Shown: positions 46,875 through 56,983, numbered from the stretch's first letter. The stretch is 64,000 bases of DNA from Paracoccus indicus (GCF_003056335.1 NZ_PYWA01000005.1:1-64000); one strand, 5' to 3'. Notes: generated by a model from the letters alone, not told the origin. Made by a program: numbers and translations.

Positions 46875-49424
46875 CTAGCCCGTCGCCTCGTCCCCGCCAA
46901 GCGGCGCATCGACCTGCAGTTCCGGCAGGCGCAGAACCTCGGCGGCGGTGGATTTGCCCTTGGCACTGTCGCGGACGACCTGACGCAGCGCGGCCGAGCG
47001 TTTCAGCAGACGCCGGAAGCCGGTTTCATCCAGCGCCAGCAGGCTGGTCGGCGTGATGGCCCGGACCTCGGCGCGGCGGATGCGGCTGGTCAGGACGCCC
47101 ATCTGGCCGAACATGTCGCCGCGACCCAAACGGGTCGTCTGCCCAGCCACCAGCTGTTCGACAGCCCCCGAGGCCACGAAGTAGACCGTCCGCGCGGGCG
47201 TATCCTTGCGCGTGATGATGTGGCCCGCGTTGATGTAACGGGTGCGGACCTCCTTGCTGAGGCGCTTCAGCTCGGCGTCGTCCAAATCGGCGAACAGCGG
47301 GAACTGGCGGACCAATTCGTTCTTGCGCAGGGCAAGGTCCAGCTTGGGGCGGGTCTCGGACCGGCTGCGGCGGATGGCCAGGTCGTTCATCAGCTGGGTG
47401 TGCACCTCGGCGCCGATCAGCCCGTCGTCGCGCATGGTGTTGTATTCGCGTTCCTCAAGGCGCAGGGCGGTGCGGCGGATGAAGCGGCGCTCCAGCTCCT
47501 CGGCATAGCCGGGGTATTGCAGGCGCAGACCCTCCAGCGCAGTCTCGACGGCCTCGATCCGGCGGTTCAGCAATTCGTGAAGCAGCTCGGCCACGCGACG
47601 GCCATGGATACGGCGGATGCGGCGGTCGATGAAGCCGTGAAGATCGCGCAGGATCAATCGCTTAGCCAGCAACATCTCGAACCGGTCGGCGGTCAGGGCG
47701 CCCAAGGGGCCCGGCACGCCGAAGCGATTGCGCAGGATGGCCGCCATGCGGAAGGTCGGCCCGTATCCCAGACTGCTGCGCGAGGCCCGCTGATAGCCGG
47801 TCCGCCCGCTGCTGCGCGCGCCCTCGATCAGGCGATCCACGTCGAAGAGCGCCTGTTCCGACAGCCTGGCCGAGATGGCACGTTCGCGGAAGCGTTGCAG
47901 GATCACCTCCCTCTCGTGGCCGGCCAGTGCGATCAGGCCAAGGGTGATGCGGTCGCGGTCCAGGATCTCGGCGTTGTCCTCGGCCTCGGCGCGTTCGACG
48001 GCGGCGTCCAGACGGGCGGCAAAGCGCTTGGCCTCGGATCGGACGGTGTCGCGGGTCAGGTCATAGTTCTCGGTCGCTTGGGCCACGCCTTCGCGCACCG
48101 ACTGCAGGGCAACGGCGACCACCTGGTTGGACAGCGCCCGATCCAGCGGCGACAGCTTGTCCAGACCCAGCAGGCTGATGACGCTGCGCAACGTCGTCCC
48201 CTGGACGATCAGCGTGAACAGGGTAAAGCCCGTGGCCAAGATGCCGACAAGGCGCTTGGTCTCGACCGGCACGCGCAGGCTTTCGGTGACGGCCAGCGCC
48301 AGCGCCAGCGTGACCGCCCCGCGCAGGCCGCCCCACATGATGGCGATGCGGTAGGGGCGCTGGATCTTGGGCGACAAGCCAAGTGCCGTCAGCAGCGGCA
48401 GCACCCCGAAGAGGATGATCGCGCGGGCCAGGAAGGCTGCAAGGATCACCACCACCACAAGGAACAGATCGGTCAAGCGCACGTCGCCCAGCAGACGCGG
48501 GATCAGCAAGGCGGCAAGGATGAAGATCATCGCGCCCGCCCAATGCGCCAACAGACCCCAGACCTCGCGCAGGTTGACCCAGAAGGCGGGGGCAAGCCGA
48601 CCCGGCCCCATGAAGTTCAGGGTCAGCCCTGCCGCCACGACGCCGATGACGCCCGAGGCACCCAGCAGCTGTTCCGCCCCGATATAGGCCAGATAAGGCA
48701 CCGCGACCGAAACCGAGATCTGAGCCGTCTCGAACCGCGAGAACAGCCCCATCAGCATCAGCGCCACCCGCGCCGACAGCCAGCCCGACAGGATGCCGCC
48801 AAGGATCAGGCCGGGGAACTTGCCGAAGGCCTCGGCCAGGCTGGGGTTCGGGACGCCCAGCATCACATAGCTCATGAACAGACCGAAGAGCGCGATGGCG
48901 GCGGCGTCGTTCAGCAGGCTTTCGCCCTCGATGATGCGGGCAAGGCGCTTGGGGGCGGAAAGCGACCGGAAGATGCTGACGACGGCGGATGGGTCTGTAG
49001 TCGAGACGATGGACCCCAGCAGCAGGCAGACCATCAACGGCAGCCCGCTGATCCACGACAGCGTATAGCCGATGGTCAGCGTCGCCACCACGACCGCCAC
49101 CACGGCCAGCGTCAGGATCGGCACCCAGTCATCCAGCATGCGCCGGATGTTCATCTCCAGCGTGGCCTGGAAGATCAGGGTCGGCAGGAAGACATAGAGG
49201 AAGACGCTGGACCGGATCGGCAGCGCCAGGATGCCCTGCGCAAGGGTGTTGAAGGCATCCGTCATCTCGGTGTTCAGCAGGAAGATCGCGCCGCCGCCGA
49301 TCAGCGTCCCGACCGCCGCCAGCATCACGCTGAAGGGCAGCGACAGGCGTGCAGCCAATGGCTCGGCCACGGCGATCAGCAGGAACAGGAAGGCGGTGAA
49401 CGAGGTCAGAAGCACGATATCCAT
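46875..49424 (-). CDS. Na+/H+ antiporter (CPA1) with C-terminal cyclic-nucleotide-binding domain
   Basis: An 849-residue protein. Residues 1 to about 415 form the CPA1/NhaP-type membrane domain with 12 or more helices, including the conserved GESLLNDAAAIALFGLF ion-site helix and MWGGLRGAVTLALALA. A long cytosolic tail follows: a helical region (420-700), then a cNMP-binding fold at about 716-810 (LFADLDDAELKRLSKEV, then RLGRGDMFGQMGVL). The order resembles plant SOS1 antiporters. Whether the domain binds cAMP or only regulates by fold is unknown. Divergent from the alkene reductase gene. Confidence 0.88.
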   Translation of the reverse strand: MDIVLLTSFTAFLFLLIAVAEPLAARLSLPFSVMLAAVGTLIGGGAIFLLNTEMTDAFNTLAQGILALPIRSSVFLYVFLPTLIFQATLEMNIRRMLDDWVPILTLAVVAVVVATLTIGYTLSWISGLPLMVCLLLGSIVSTTDPSAVVSIFRSLSAPKRLARIIEGESLLNDAAAIALFGLFMSYVMLGVPNPSLAEAFGKFPGLILGGILSGWLSARVALMLMGLFSRFETAQISVSVAVPYLAYIGAEQLLGASGVIGVVAAGLTLNFMGPGRLAPAFWVNLREVWGLLAHWAGAMIFILAALLIPRLLGDVRLTDLFLVVVVILAAFLARAIILFGVLPLLTALGLSPKIQRPYRIAIMWGGLRGAVTLALALAVTESLRVPVETKRLVGILATGFTLFTLIVQGTTLRSVISLLGLDKLSPLDRALSNQVVAVALQSVREGVAQATENYDLTRDTVRSEAKRFAARLDAAVERAEAEDNAEILDRDRITLGLIALAGHEREVILQRFRERAISARLSEQALFDVDRLIEGARSSGRTGYQRASRSSLGYGPTFRMAAILRNRFGVPGPLGALTADRFEMLLAKRLILRDLHGFIDRRIRRIHGRRVAELLHELLNRRIEAVETALEGLRLQYPGYAEELERRFIRRTALRLEEREYNTMRDDGLIGAEVHTQLMNDLAIRRSRSETRPKLDLALRKNELVRQFPLFADLDDAELKRLSKEVRTRYINAGHIITRKDTPARTVYFVASGAVEQLVAGQTTRLGRGDMFGQMGVLTSRIRRAEVRAITPTSLLALDETGFRRLLKRSAALRQVVRDSAKGKSTAAEVLRLPELQVDAPLGGDEATG

Positions 49425-49620
49425 GTCTTTCGGAATAGTGCCAGATGTCGTCGTTGGAAAGACCGACGCACGCCATATCTGGCAGTGACACTATCCTGTG
49501 ACGTCGAATTCAGCGATCGCCCGGGGCGGTGCTTGAATTGGCTTCGCGCAGCACACACCTGTCGTTGCCACGGGTCGCAGGACCCGAACGATCAACAAGA
49601 CCCATGGAAAGGAGGACGCC

Positions 49621-50688
49621 ATGTCCTCGATGTTCGAACCCCTGACGCTTGGCGCAGTGACGCTGAAGAACCGTCTGGTGATGGCCCCCCTGACGCGCAG
49701 CCGCTCGGGTCAGGACCGCATTCCAAACGACATGATGGCGGAATATTATGCGCAGCGTGCCGGTGCCGGGCTGATCCTGTCCGAGGCGACCAGCGTCATG
49801 GCCATGGGCGTCGGCTATGAAGCCACCCCCGGCATCTGGAACCAGGCCCAGGTCGAGGGCTGGTCCAAGGTGACGAAGGCCGTCCATGAACGCGGCGGGC
49901 TGATCTTCCTGCAGCTGTGGCACGTCGGGCGCATCTCTCACCCCGATCTGCTTGACGGCGAGACGCCGGTGGCACCATCCGCGATCCAGCCCGAAGGTCA
50001 CGTCAGCCTGCTGCGCCCCAAGCGCGCCTATGTCACGCCGCGCGCGCTGGACATTGAAGAAATCCCCGCCATCGTCGAGGCCTATCGCCAAGGCGCCGAG
50101 AACGCCCGCCATGCGGGGTTCGACGGGGTCGAGATCCACGCCGCGAACGGCTATCTGATCGACCAGTTCCTTCAGGATGCCAGCAACACCCGCGACGACG
50201 CCTATGGCGCTTCCATCGAGAACCGCGCCCGCCTGCTGGATGAGATCACCGATGCCGTCGCGGGTGTCTGGGGCGCGGACCGCGTCGGCGTCCATTTGGC
50301 CCCGCGTGGCGACGGTCACAGCATGGGCGACAGCGACCCCAAGGCGCTGTTCACCCATGTCGCCCGCCAACTGGGCCGGAAGGGCGTGGCCTTCATCTGC
50401 CTGCGCGAACATCTGGGCGACGACAGCCTAATGGGCGACATCCGCGCCGCCTTCAACGGCCCGGTCATCGCAAACGAGGGGCTGACCAAGGAGGTCGCCG
50501 AGAAACTGCTGGCCGAGGACAAGGCCGATGCCGTGGCCTTTGGGCGCGATTTCATCGCCACGCCCGACCTGCCCGAACGATTCCGCCGGAACCTGCCCCT
50601 GAACGAGCAGGATCCCTCAACCTTCTATGCCGGCGGTGCCGAGGGCTATGTCGATTATCCCATTCGCACCGGGGTCGCTGCGGAGTAA
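49621..50688 (+). CDS. nemA: Old yellow enzyme family alkene reductase
   Basis: FMN enzyme reducing activated C=C bonds such as enones or maleimides with NAD(P)H. The 355-residue protein has the family start MFEPLTLGAVTLKNRLVMAPLTRSR, the FMN-binding QLWHVGRISHPD, the active-site HAANGYLIDQFL and the late GRDFIATPDLPERF. GGAGGAC ribosome-binding site just before ATG 49621. Physiological substrate unknown; the name reflects similarity to NemA, and the NemR regulator is absent. Confidence 0.87.
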   Translation: MSSMFEPLTLGAVTLKNRLVMAPLTRSRSGQDRIPNDMMAEYYAQRAGAGLILSEATSVMAMGVGYEATPGIWNQAQVEGWSKVTKAVHERGGLIFLQLWHVGRISHPDLLDGETPVAPSAIQPEGHVSLLRPKRAYVTPRALDIEEIPAIVEAYRQGAENARHAGFDGVEIHAANGYLIDQFLQDASNTRDDAYGASIENRARLLDEITDAVAGVWGADRVGVHLAPRGDGHSMGDSDPKALFTHVARQLGRKGVAFICLREHLGDDSLMGDIRAAFNGPVIANEGLTKEVAEKLLAEDKADAVAFGRDFIATPDLPERFRRNLPLNEQDPSTFYAGGAEGYVDYPIRTGVAAE

Positions 50689-50710
50689 GTATCAAGCCAC
50701 CGAACAAAGG

Positions 50711-50736
50711 AAAGGCCGGGCGATTGCCCGGCCTTT
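50711..50736. terminator. Bidirectional terminator after nemA
   Basis: Perfect 11-bp stem (50711-50721 with 50726-50736) with loop GATT, A-run on one side and T-run on the other, between the convergent nemA and small exported-protein genes. Confidence 0.93.
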
Positions 50737-50760
50737 TGACTGTGTCGAAGCCTGTTGTGA

Positions 50761-51021
50761 TCACATGCGATCGCGGCTGCTGTCGTCGAGGCGGTTGCCA
50801 CTGGGGAAGGACGACACCGACACGACGTCGTTTGCCATCAGGTTGCGGTTCTCCAACTCGCGGTCGCTGAAGATGTCGCCGGCACGACGGTCGACCTGCT
50901 GCATCTGGACCTGGCGGAAGTTGTTCATTTCAGGCTTTTCTTTCATGCCCATCGAACCTGCGGCGGCGGGCACGGTGGCGAGGGCGGTCATGGCGGCGGC
51001 GATCATGGCAAAACGGGTCAT
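50761..51021 (-). CDS. Small exported protein of unknown function
   Basis: An 86-residue protein beginning MTRFAMIAAAMTALATVPAAAG, a clear Sec signal peptide. The mature part is about 64 residues, hydrophilic, with QVQMQQVDRRAGDIFSDREL and NDVVSVSSFPSG. No Cys, no known domain. A possible GGAGA ribosome-binding site lies upstream of ATG 51021. An in-frame extension to 51108 adds nothing. It has its own terminators on both sides, so it is a single-gene unit. I do not recognise a family. Confidence 0.68.
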   Translation of the reverse strand: MTRFAMIAAAMTALATVPAAAGSMGMKEKPEMNNFRQVQMQQVDRRAGDIFSDRELENRNLMANDVVSVSSFPSGNRLDDSSRDRM

Positions 51022-51148
51022 GTCTGTATCTCCTGTGATTGGGTTTATCTGTCGTTCGTGGTTGCAGTTACGTTTGCCGCCACGGGTTTGTTGCACCCCA
51101 CACGTCACCGTGAACGGGCGTGATCACATTCGACGTCGCCCCAAACCG

Positions 51149-51177
51149 AAAAAGGCGGCCCCGAGGGGCCGCCTTTT
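51149..51177 (-). terminator. Rho-independent terminator of glnA
   Basis: Perfect 13-bp stem (51150-51162 with 51165-51177) with a very short loop. On the minus strand it ends in a run of five T. It starts 22 bases after the glnA stop. Confidence 0.92.
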
Positions 51178-51199
51178 CCGTTCCGTCGATCCTGTCGGA

Positions 51200-52606
51200 T
51201 CAGACGCTGTAGTACATCTGGTATTCGACCGGATGCGGGGTGTGTTCGTAGGCGTAAACCTCTTCCCACTTGAGCGCCATGTAGCCTTCCAGCTGATCGC
51301 GGGTGAAGACGTCACCGGCCAGCAGGAAGTCCATGTCCTTGTCCAGCTCCTCCAGCGCCTCGCGCAGCGAACCGCAGACGGTCGGGATCTCGGCCAGCTC
51401 TTCCGGCGGCAGATCGTAGAGATCCTTGTCGGAAGCCGCGCCCGGATCGATCTTGTTCTTGATGCCGTCGATGCCGGCCATCAGCAGGGCTGCGAAGCAC
51501 AGATAGGGGTTCGCGGCCGGATCGGGGAAGCGTGCCTCGACGCGCTTGGCCTTCGGGCTTTCCGTCCACGGAATACGGACGCAGCCCGAGCGGTTGCGTG
51601 CCGAATAGGCGCGCAGCACGGGGGCCTCGAAGCCCGGGATCAAGCGCTTGTAGCTGTTGGTCGAGGGGTTCGTCAGCGCGTTCAGCGCCTTGGCGTGCTT
51701 CAGGATGCCGCCGATGAACCACAGGGCCTCCTGGCTCAGGTCGGCATATTTGTCGCCTGCGAACAGCGGCTTGCTGTCCTTCCAGATCGACATGTTCACA
51801 TGCATCCCCGACCCGTTGTCGCCCTTCATGGGCTTGGGCATGAAGGTGGCCGACTTGCCATAGGCATGGGCCACGTTGTGGATGATGTACTTGTACTTCT
51901 GGATGTTGTCGGCCTGCGCGGTCAGCGTTCCGAAGATCAGCCCCAGCTCGTGCTGCGCGCTGGCAACCTCGTGGTGGTGCTTGTCGACCTTCATGCCCAT
52001 GCGCTTCATCGTCGTCAGCATCTCGCTGCGGATGTCCTGCGAGGCGTCCGTCGGGTTGACCGGGAAATAGCCGCCCTTGTGACCGGCGCGATGGCCGGTG
52101 TTGCCCATCTCGTATTCGGTGTCGGTGTTCCATGCGGCGTCGGCAGCGTCGATCTGGAAGGCGACCTTCTGCGGCGTCACGGAATAACGCACGTCGTCGA
52201 ACAGGAAGAATTCGGCTTCCGGCCCGAAGTAGGCGGTGTCACCGATGCCCGAGGACTTCAGATAGGCCTCGGCCTTCTCAGCCGTTCCGCGCGGGTCGCG
52301 GCTGTAGGGTTCGCCGGTATCGGGCTCGACCACGTTGCAATGCACGCAGAGCGTCTTTTCGGCATAGAACGGATCGATATAGGCCGATGCCGGGTCCAGG
52401 ATCAGCTTCATGTCCGACTGATCGATCGACTTCCAGCCCGCGATCGAGCTGCCGTCGAACATGAAGCCTTCCTCGAAGAAGTCTTCGTCGACCAGATCGC
52501 GATCCAGCGTCACGTGCTGAAGCTTGCCCTTGGGATCGGTGAAGCGGACGTCGACATAGGCGACATCTTCGTCCTCGATCAGCTTCAAGACATCCTTGGT
52601 TTTCAT
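51200..52606 (-). CDS. glnA: Glutamine synthetase type I
   Basis: Makes glutamine from glutamate and ammonia. The 468-residue protein has the beta-grasp N-terminus ([20 protein letters not shown]), the metal-site segments [17 protein letters not shown] and [18 protein letters not shown] and the ATP loop [17 protein letters not shown]. The adenylylation Tyr lies in [11 protein letters not shown] (near residue 396), so activity should be controlled by GlnE. It lies downstream of glnB in the same direction with 79 bases between, the usual glnBA order, linking PII signalling and nitrogen assimilation. Confidence 0.97.
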   Translation of the reverse strand: MKTKDVLKLIEDEDVAYVDVRFTDPKGKLQHVTLDRDLVDEDFFEEGFMFDGSSIAGWKSIDQSDMKLILDPASAYIDPFYAEKTLCVHCNVVEPDTGEPYSRDPRGTAEKAEAYLKSSGIGDTAYFGPEAEFFLFDDVRYSVTPQKVAFQIDAADAAWNTDTEYEMGNTGHRAGHKGGYFPVNPTDASQDIRSEMLTTMKRMGMKVDKHHHEVASAQHELGLIFGTLTAQADNIQKYKYIIHNVAHAYGKSATFMPKPMKGDNGSGMHVNMSIWKDSKPLFAGDKYADLSQEALWFIGGILKHAKALNALTNPSTNSYKRLIPGFEAPVLRAYSARNRSGCVRIPWTESPKAKRVEARFPDPAANPYLCFAALLMAGIDGIKNKIDPGAASDKDLYDLPPEELAEIPTVCGSLREALEELDKDMDFLLAGDVFTRDQLEGYMALKWEEVYAYEHTPHPVEYQMYYSV

Positions 52607-52685
52607 CTCTTCCCTTTCTTCGTGGTAACGGCCCGGCGGCTTTCAGGCCGGGCCGAGAGATATCGGGTTGTTTCGCCTGCCGCGA

Positions 52686-53144
<459 letters not shown>

Positions 53145-53179
53145 TTATCGGCAACAAGATCAAAATACAGGCAAATGCT

Positions 53180-54685
53180 ATGCTGCAAGGGACCGAAATT
53201 CTGACCTCCGCCCAAATGCGCGCCACCGAGGCCGCTGCCATCGCCAGCGGCACCGTCACTGCCGCTCAACTGATGGAACGGGCGGGACGCGCCGTTGCAG
53301 ACCAGATTCGGCTGCGCTGGCCGGTGCCGGGGAACGCCACGGTGCTTTGCGGTCCGGGCAACAACGGCGGCGACGGCTATGTGATCGCGCATCATCTGCA
53401 CCGCGCGGGCTGGCGGGTCAGGGTTTGCGGGATGCGCGGCAAAGCGGCAACGGCCGAGGATGCCGCCCGTCGTTGGCTGAAATCCGGTCCCATCCACCTG
53501 TTGCAGGCGGTCGAGGCGGTTCCCGAACAGGGCGTCATCGTCGATGCGATCTTCGGAACGGGTCTGACCCGCGCCCCCGAAGGCGACCTGGGGCGCATCG
53601 TGAACCTGCTGTCGAATGATGCGCTGCGCGATCGGATCGTGGCGGTCGATTGCCCAAGCGGGCTCGATCTCGATACGGGGACCTTCCCCGGCGAGGGCGC
53701 GCAGGCTGGGCTGACCGTTGCCTTCGACAGCCCCAAGCCCGGCCATCTGATCGCCGAGGGTCCCACCGGTTGCGGGCAGCTTGTCGTGGCCGACATCGGT
53801 CTGCGGGCATGGCGTCAACGTGACCCAGCAGGTGTTCACGCGACCGCCGCGCCGGACGAAGGGACGGGGCGTTGGCTGGCCAAGCTGCATGGCAAGGGGC
53901 ACAAGTTCGCCCATGGATTCGCCTTAGTGGTTGCCGGCGGTCGGGACAGCGGCGGGGCGGCGCGTCTCTCGGCCCGGGCCGCACTGCGGATCGGGGCGGG
54001 GCTGGTGACCATTTGCCCGACGCGCGAAGCCATGCCCAAACATGCCGGTCCCCCCGATGCTCTGATGCGCAAGTCGGTCGATGGCCCCGACGACCTGCAC
54101 CGCCTGCTGCAGGATGACCGCATCGGCGCCATCTGCATCGGTCCGGGCTGCGGAGTGTCACGCGCGCAGGCCCTGCTGAGGCCGCTGCTGGCCAGCGGAC
54201 GTCCTGCGGTCCTTGATGCCGATGCCATCACCGCCGTTGCCAAGAACGGCACCCCTGCCCTGCACCCCGACTGCGTCCTGACCCCGCATATGGGCGAATT
54301 CGCCCGCATTCAGCCGGAGCTCGCCAAGCGCCTGAACGCAGGGTCCGGCAGCGATGCCCTTTCCAAGCCCGAGGCCGCCCGCCGTGCGGCACAGGCCATG
54401 AACGCCGTGATGGTTCTGAAAGGGCCCGACACCATCATCGCCGCGCCTTCGGGGCAGGTCTCGGTCCATTCGGCCTATGACATTCCATGGCTGGCTACGG
54501 CAGGCGCGGGCGATGTCCTTGCCGGTATCATCACCGGCCTGCTGGCGCGCGGCCTGCCCGCCTTTCAGGCCGCCTGCCTTGGTGTCGATCTGCACGCCCG
54601 CGCCGCCCGCCGCTTCGGCCCGGGTCTGATTGCGGATGACCTGCCCGAGCAGCTGTCGGGCGTGATCCGCGATCTGATCACCTGA
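53180..54685 (+). CDS. nnr: Bifunctional NAD(P)H-hydrate epimerase / ADP-dependent NAD(P)H-hydrate dehydratase
   Basis: Repairs hydrated NADH and NADPH. The 501-residue protein has an N-terminal YjeF epimerase domain (1 to about 210), with VLCGPGNNGGDGYVIAHHL and VAVDCPSGLDLDTG. A ribokinase-like dehydratase domain (about 225-500) ends in VSVHSAYDIPWLATAGAGDVLAGIITGL, the GAGD catalytic motif. Start ATG 53180 (MLQGTEILTSAQMRATE) matches YjeF N-termini; ribosome-binding site is weak. Divergent from glnB. The 3' end overlaps a decayed acyltransferase gene by 8 bases. Confidence 0.92.
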   Translation: MLQGTEILTSAQMRATEAAAIASGTVTAAQLMERAGRAVADQIRLRWPVPGNATVLCGPGNNGGDGYVIAHHLHRAGWRVRVCGMRGKAATAEDAARRWLKSGPIHLLQAVEAVPEQGVIVDAIFGTGLTRAPEGDLGRIVNLLSNDALRDRIVAVDCPSGLDLDTGTFPGEGAQAGLTVAFDSPKPGHLIAEGPTGCGQLVVADIGLRAWRQRDPAGVHATAAPDEGTGRWLAKLHGKGHKFAHGFALVVAGGRDSGGAARLSARAALRIGAGLVTICPTREAMPKHAGPPDALMRKSVDGPDDLHRLLQDDRIGAICIGPGCGVSRAQALLRPLLASGRPAVLDADAITAVAKNGTPALHPDCVLTPHMGEFARIQPELAKRLNAGSGSDALSKPEAARRAAQAMNAVMVLKGPDTIIAAPSGQVSVHSAYDIPWLATAGAGDVLAGIITGLLARGLPAFQAACLGVDLHARAARRFGPGLIADDLPEQLSGVIRDLIT

Positions 54686-55695
54686 TGCTCTGGTGGGACC
54701 CGAGCAGGCGCCCACCATCCAGCATGCCACGCACACGCGGCGTCAACCTGCGCAACGCCGTCAGGGTGGCAGTCGTCAGAACTGCCGCAATGATCCAGAT
54801 CGGCAGGCCGGCAATGCCATCGGTCGAAAGCCTCATATCCCGCGCCAGCACGCTTGCGACGGCCAAGACCGCCAATGGATGATAAAGGTTATACCCAGGC
54901 TTTCGCGCCGCCCCAGTTCTGCAAGCCATTCCGGGGTCAGATTACGGGTCGCGATGGCCATTCCCAACAACCCGGCCGCAAGTGGCAGTGTCCCGACGAA
55001 CAGCTGAACATCTGCAGGCTTGCCGCGAAGCGATCGCAACCAGACCGCTTCGGCAATGGTCAGAAGAATGCCGCCGATGAGCAATATCGCAGACATCCTC
55101 TGCAGCTTGTCGCAGCGGCAAAGCCATCCGCCGATCAACACGGCGGGAATGCCAGAGAGTTCTCGTAGCGCCATGACAGCATCATACCGTCGACCCGTAA
55201 GGACATTGAAATAATTGCTAGCGACATAGGCCAGGACAATCAGCAACGAAGCACCGAACAGCAGTCCCTGAGCCTTGCTGTCTCGATAGGTATTAACGAC
55301 CAGCAAAGCTATGATCAGGGATGTCAGATACCATAGATGAAAGTGACTGCCCCTCAGTATGGTCTAGAGGTTGATGTTTTCAGCACCCGACGTGGCAACC
55401 AAATGGGGCAGAAATAAAACGCTCGCCGCCACATAGGCATGCAGAGGCACTGAAAGCCTGTCGATGGTTATCTTCCCCTCATCTGCCAGATAATAGCCTG
55501 TCAGCATTAAGAAAGACGGAACGCACCATCGAAAGCAGCTGTTGATGATATCGCCACCGTCTGAGACAGCTCGGGGTATGGGCCCACATGCAGGCCTATG
55601 ACCCCGATGGCCGCGATGAGCCTGAGCGCATCGACATTGCCATCACGGCCGCCGCCATGGGGCGCGGTGTGAAGCGGGGTAGTGTTGTTCAGCAA
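54678..55695 (-). pseudogene. Acyltransferase 3 (OafA-like) family gene, decayed
   Basis: Three frames of the minus strand together give one acyltransferase-3 protein. The N-terminus (NVDALRLIAAIGVIGLHVG, 55695 to about 55550) is followed by a shift. The next frame reads DIINSCFRWCVPSFLMLTGYYL, then an in-frame TAG at 55364-55366 where Trp is expected (INL-stop-TILRGSHFHLWYLTSLI). It continues to RRESLGIT near 54890. A second shift leads to NLYHPLAVLAVASVL and the C-terminus at 54678. Two frameshifts and one nonsense change make it non-functional. Intact relatives O-acylate polysaccharides. Confidence 0.82.
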
Positions 55696-56128
55696 GGCAA
55701 CTCCTGAAGCCGCCGCCCTTGTGGGAGGTCAACCGAACAGAACAATACTGCGCCGAGAATGAAGAACACCTGAACGCAAGTCGCGAATGACTCTCATACA
55801 TAGGATGGCACGAATGCATAAGCCAAATCCGAGCTTGTGTGAATTCTCGATCGCAATCGGCCCCAGGATCCGCCAACCCACCATGAAGCTGCTTGGTTGA
55901 AGTGCAGACCGCTGGTGGCAGCGTCAGATCGCCATATGCTGGTGGACCCTTAGCCTCAGATATATGCTTTTGTGAAAACCGCCTTTGTAACTACCCATGT
56001 GTCTAAATTTGGTGACAGGGATCCGGGACCGCAGAACCGGGCCGCCACGCGCAAATTCCGCTAGCGGTGCCGAAAACTCTGTGCTAGGGCGTCCAAAGTA
56101 CTGTGATGATTGATCAAAACAGTCGCGT
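55696..56128. other. Gene-poor, AT-richer stretch before tRNA-Leu
   Basis: No gene is supported. The composition is lower in GC than the flanks. A minus-strand frame of about 50 codons ending near 55735 (starting MVGWRILGPIAIENSHK) has no recognisable family and no good ribosome-binding site. With the adjacent acyltransferase remnant, this looks like eroded foreign DNA next to a tRNA gene. Confidence 0.4.
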
Positions 56129-56212
56129 GCGGGTGTGGCGGAACTGGTAGACGCACCAGATTTAGGTTCTGGCGCCTTTGGCGTGGGGGTTCGAGTCCCT
56201 TCACCCGCACCA
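56129..56212 (+). tRNA. tRNA-Leu (anticodon UAG)
   Basis: Class II tRNA with acceptor stem GCGGGTG/CACCCGC, anticodon stem-loop CCAGA-TTTAGGT-TCTGG (anticodon TAG, reading CUA), a long variable arm (CGCCTTTGGCG) and T loop TTCGAGT. CCA is encoded at 56210-56212. Confidence 0.96.
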
Positions 56213-56247
56213 TCATCCCGACAGTCACATGACACCGTCTTGGGCCT

Positions 56248-56976
56248 TCAGCCTGCCGCAGGGGTCACCATGTTCAGCTCGCTCAGCTGGTCCGGGGTCA
56301 GGATGTTGATTTCGTCCGGCGGGGTGCGCAGGGCCAGCGGCATCAGGCGCAGATCGACGCCCATGTCGTCAAGGTAATCCATGACGCTGGCCTGCGCCCG
56401 CTGGACATCCGCCACCGCCATGAAGGCGGGCAGGATGGTGTTCTTGCCGAAGTAATGCTGGTGCACGCCCACGACCCCGCCATCCTCGACCCGACGCGGA
56501 TCGCCGCCTGCCAGCACATAGGGGCATGCCGACAGGCAGACCGCGCCATCCCTGATCGTCGTCGACAGCCGAAGCGAGCGGATGCTGCGCCCGATCGCCA
56601 AGGCATCCGAGACCGAACCGCCCGAGCTGTCCAGCGCCACCTGCGTCGCCTGTGGGCGCGTCTGTTCCAGCCAGGCGACAAAGCGGTCGCCGTCGCCTGG
56701 CGCGATCTGGCCGGTGATGGTGATCAGGTCATCGTCCTCGGCAAACTCCAGCTGATCGGGCATCGGGCGCATGGCGGGCGCACCCGGTTTCGCGGGGTCC
56801 GATGGCCGCAGATCGGGGCGATAGGGGCGCACGCTCGGGCCGTCGGTCGATGGCGCGAACAGCCCCGGCGCGGCAGCCCCCTGAGACCGCCACATGTCGA
56901 TGCCCACGATGGCCGCCCCCATCAGCACCTGCGACACCAGCACGGCCCGGATGACCCTCTGGGGCGAGGAGAACAT
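56248..56976 (-). CDS. Membrane-anchored ClpP-fold (COG3904-like) protein
   Basis: A 242-residue protein with one N-terminal TM (RAVLVSQVLMGAAIVGIDMW), a Pro-rich linker and a periplasmic ClpP/crotonase-like domain (about 75-242). The ClpP order is retained: oxyanion loop DSSGGSVSDALAIG (about 116-129), a candidate nucleophile Ser149 in GAVCLSACPYVLAGG, and His172 in VGVHQHYF. The Cys pair flanking the Ser could form a disulfide. The start at 56976 fits the TM; the in-frame extension to 57063 overlaps the neighbour. Operon partner of the four-TM gene 7 bases upstream. Substrate unknown. Confidence 0.75.
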   Translation of the reverse strand: MFSSPQRVIRAVLVSQVLMGAAIVGIDMWRSQGAAAPGLFAPSTDGPSVRPYRPDLRPSDPAKPGAPAMRPMPDQLEFAEDDDLITITGQIAPGDGDRFVAWLEQTRPQATQVALDSSGGSVSDALAIGRSIRSLRLSTTIRDGAVCLSACPYVLAGGDPRRVEDGGVVGVHQHYFGKNTILPAFMAVADVQRAQASVMDYLDDMGVDLRLMPLALRTPPDEINILTPDQLSELNMVTPAAG

Positions 56977-56983
56977 CCCCACC

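Noticed and set aside
46620..49820. 1066-codon plus-strand open frame opposite tex and the antiporter
   Set aside because: It is antisense to two clear genes, is rich in Arg, Gln, His and Asp as expected for the complement of GC-rich codons, and has no domain.
55643..55876. Short minus-strand frame upstream of the acyltransferase remnant
   Set aside because: No ribosome-binding site and no recognisable motif; it overlaps the remnant's N-terminus in another frame.
56129..56212. tRNA-Leu as integration site of a genomic island
   Set aside because: The degraded region lies on the 5' side of the tRNA. No integrase and no direct repeat of the tRNA 3' end were seen.
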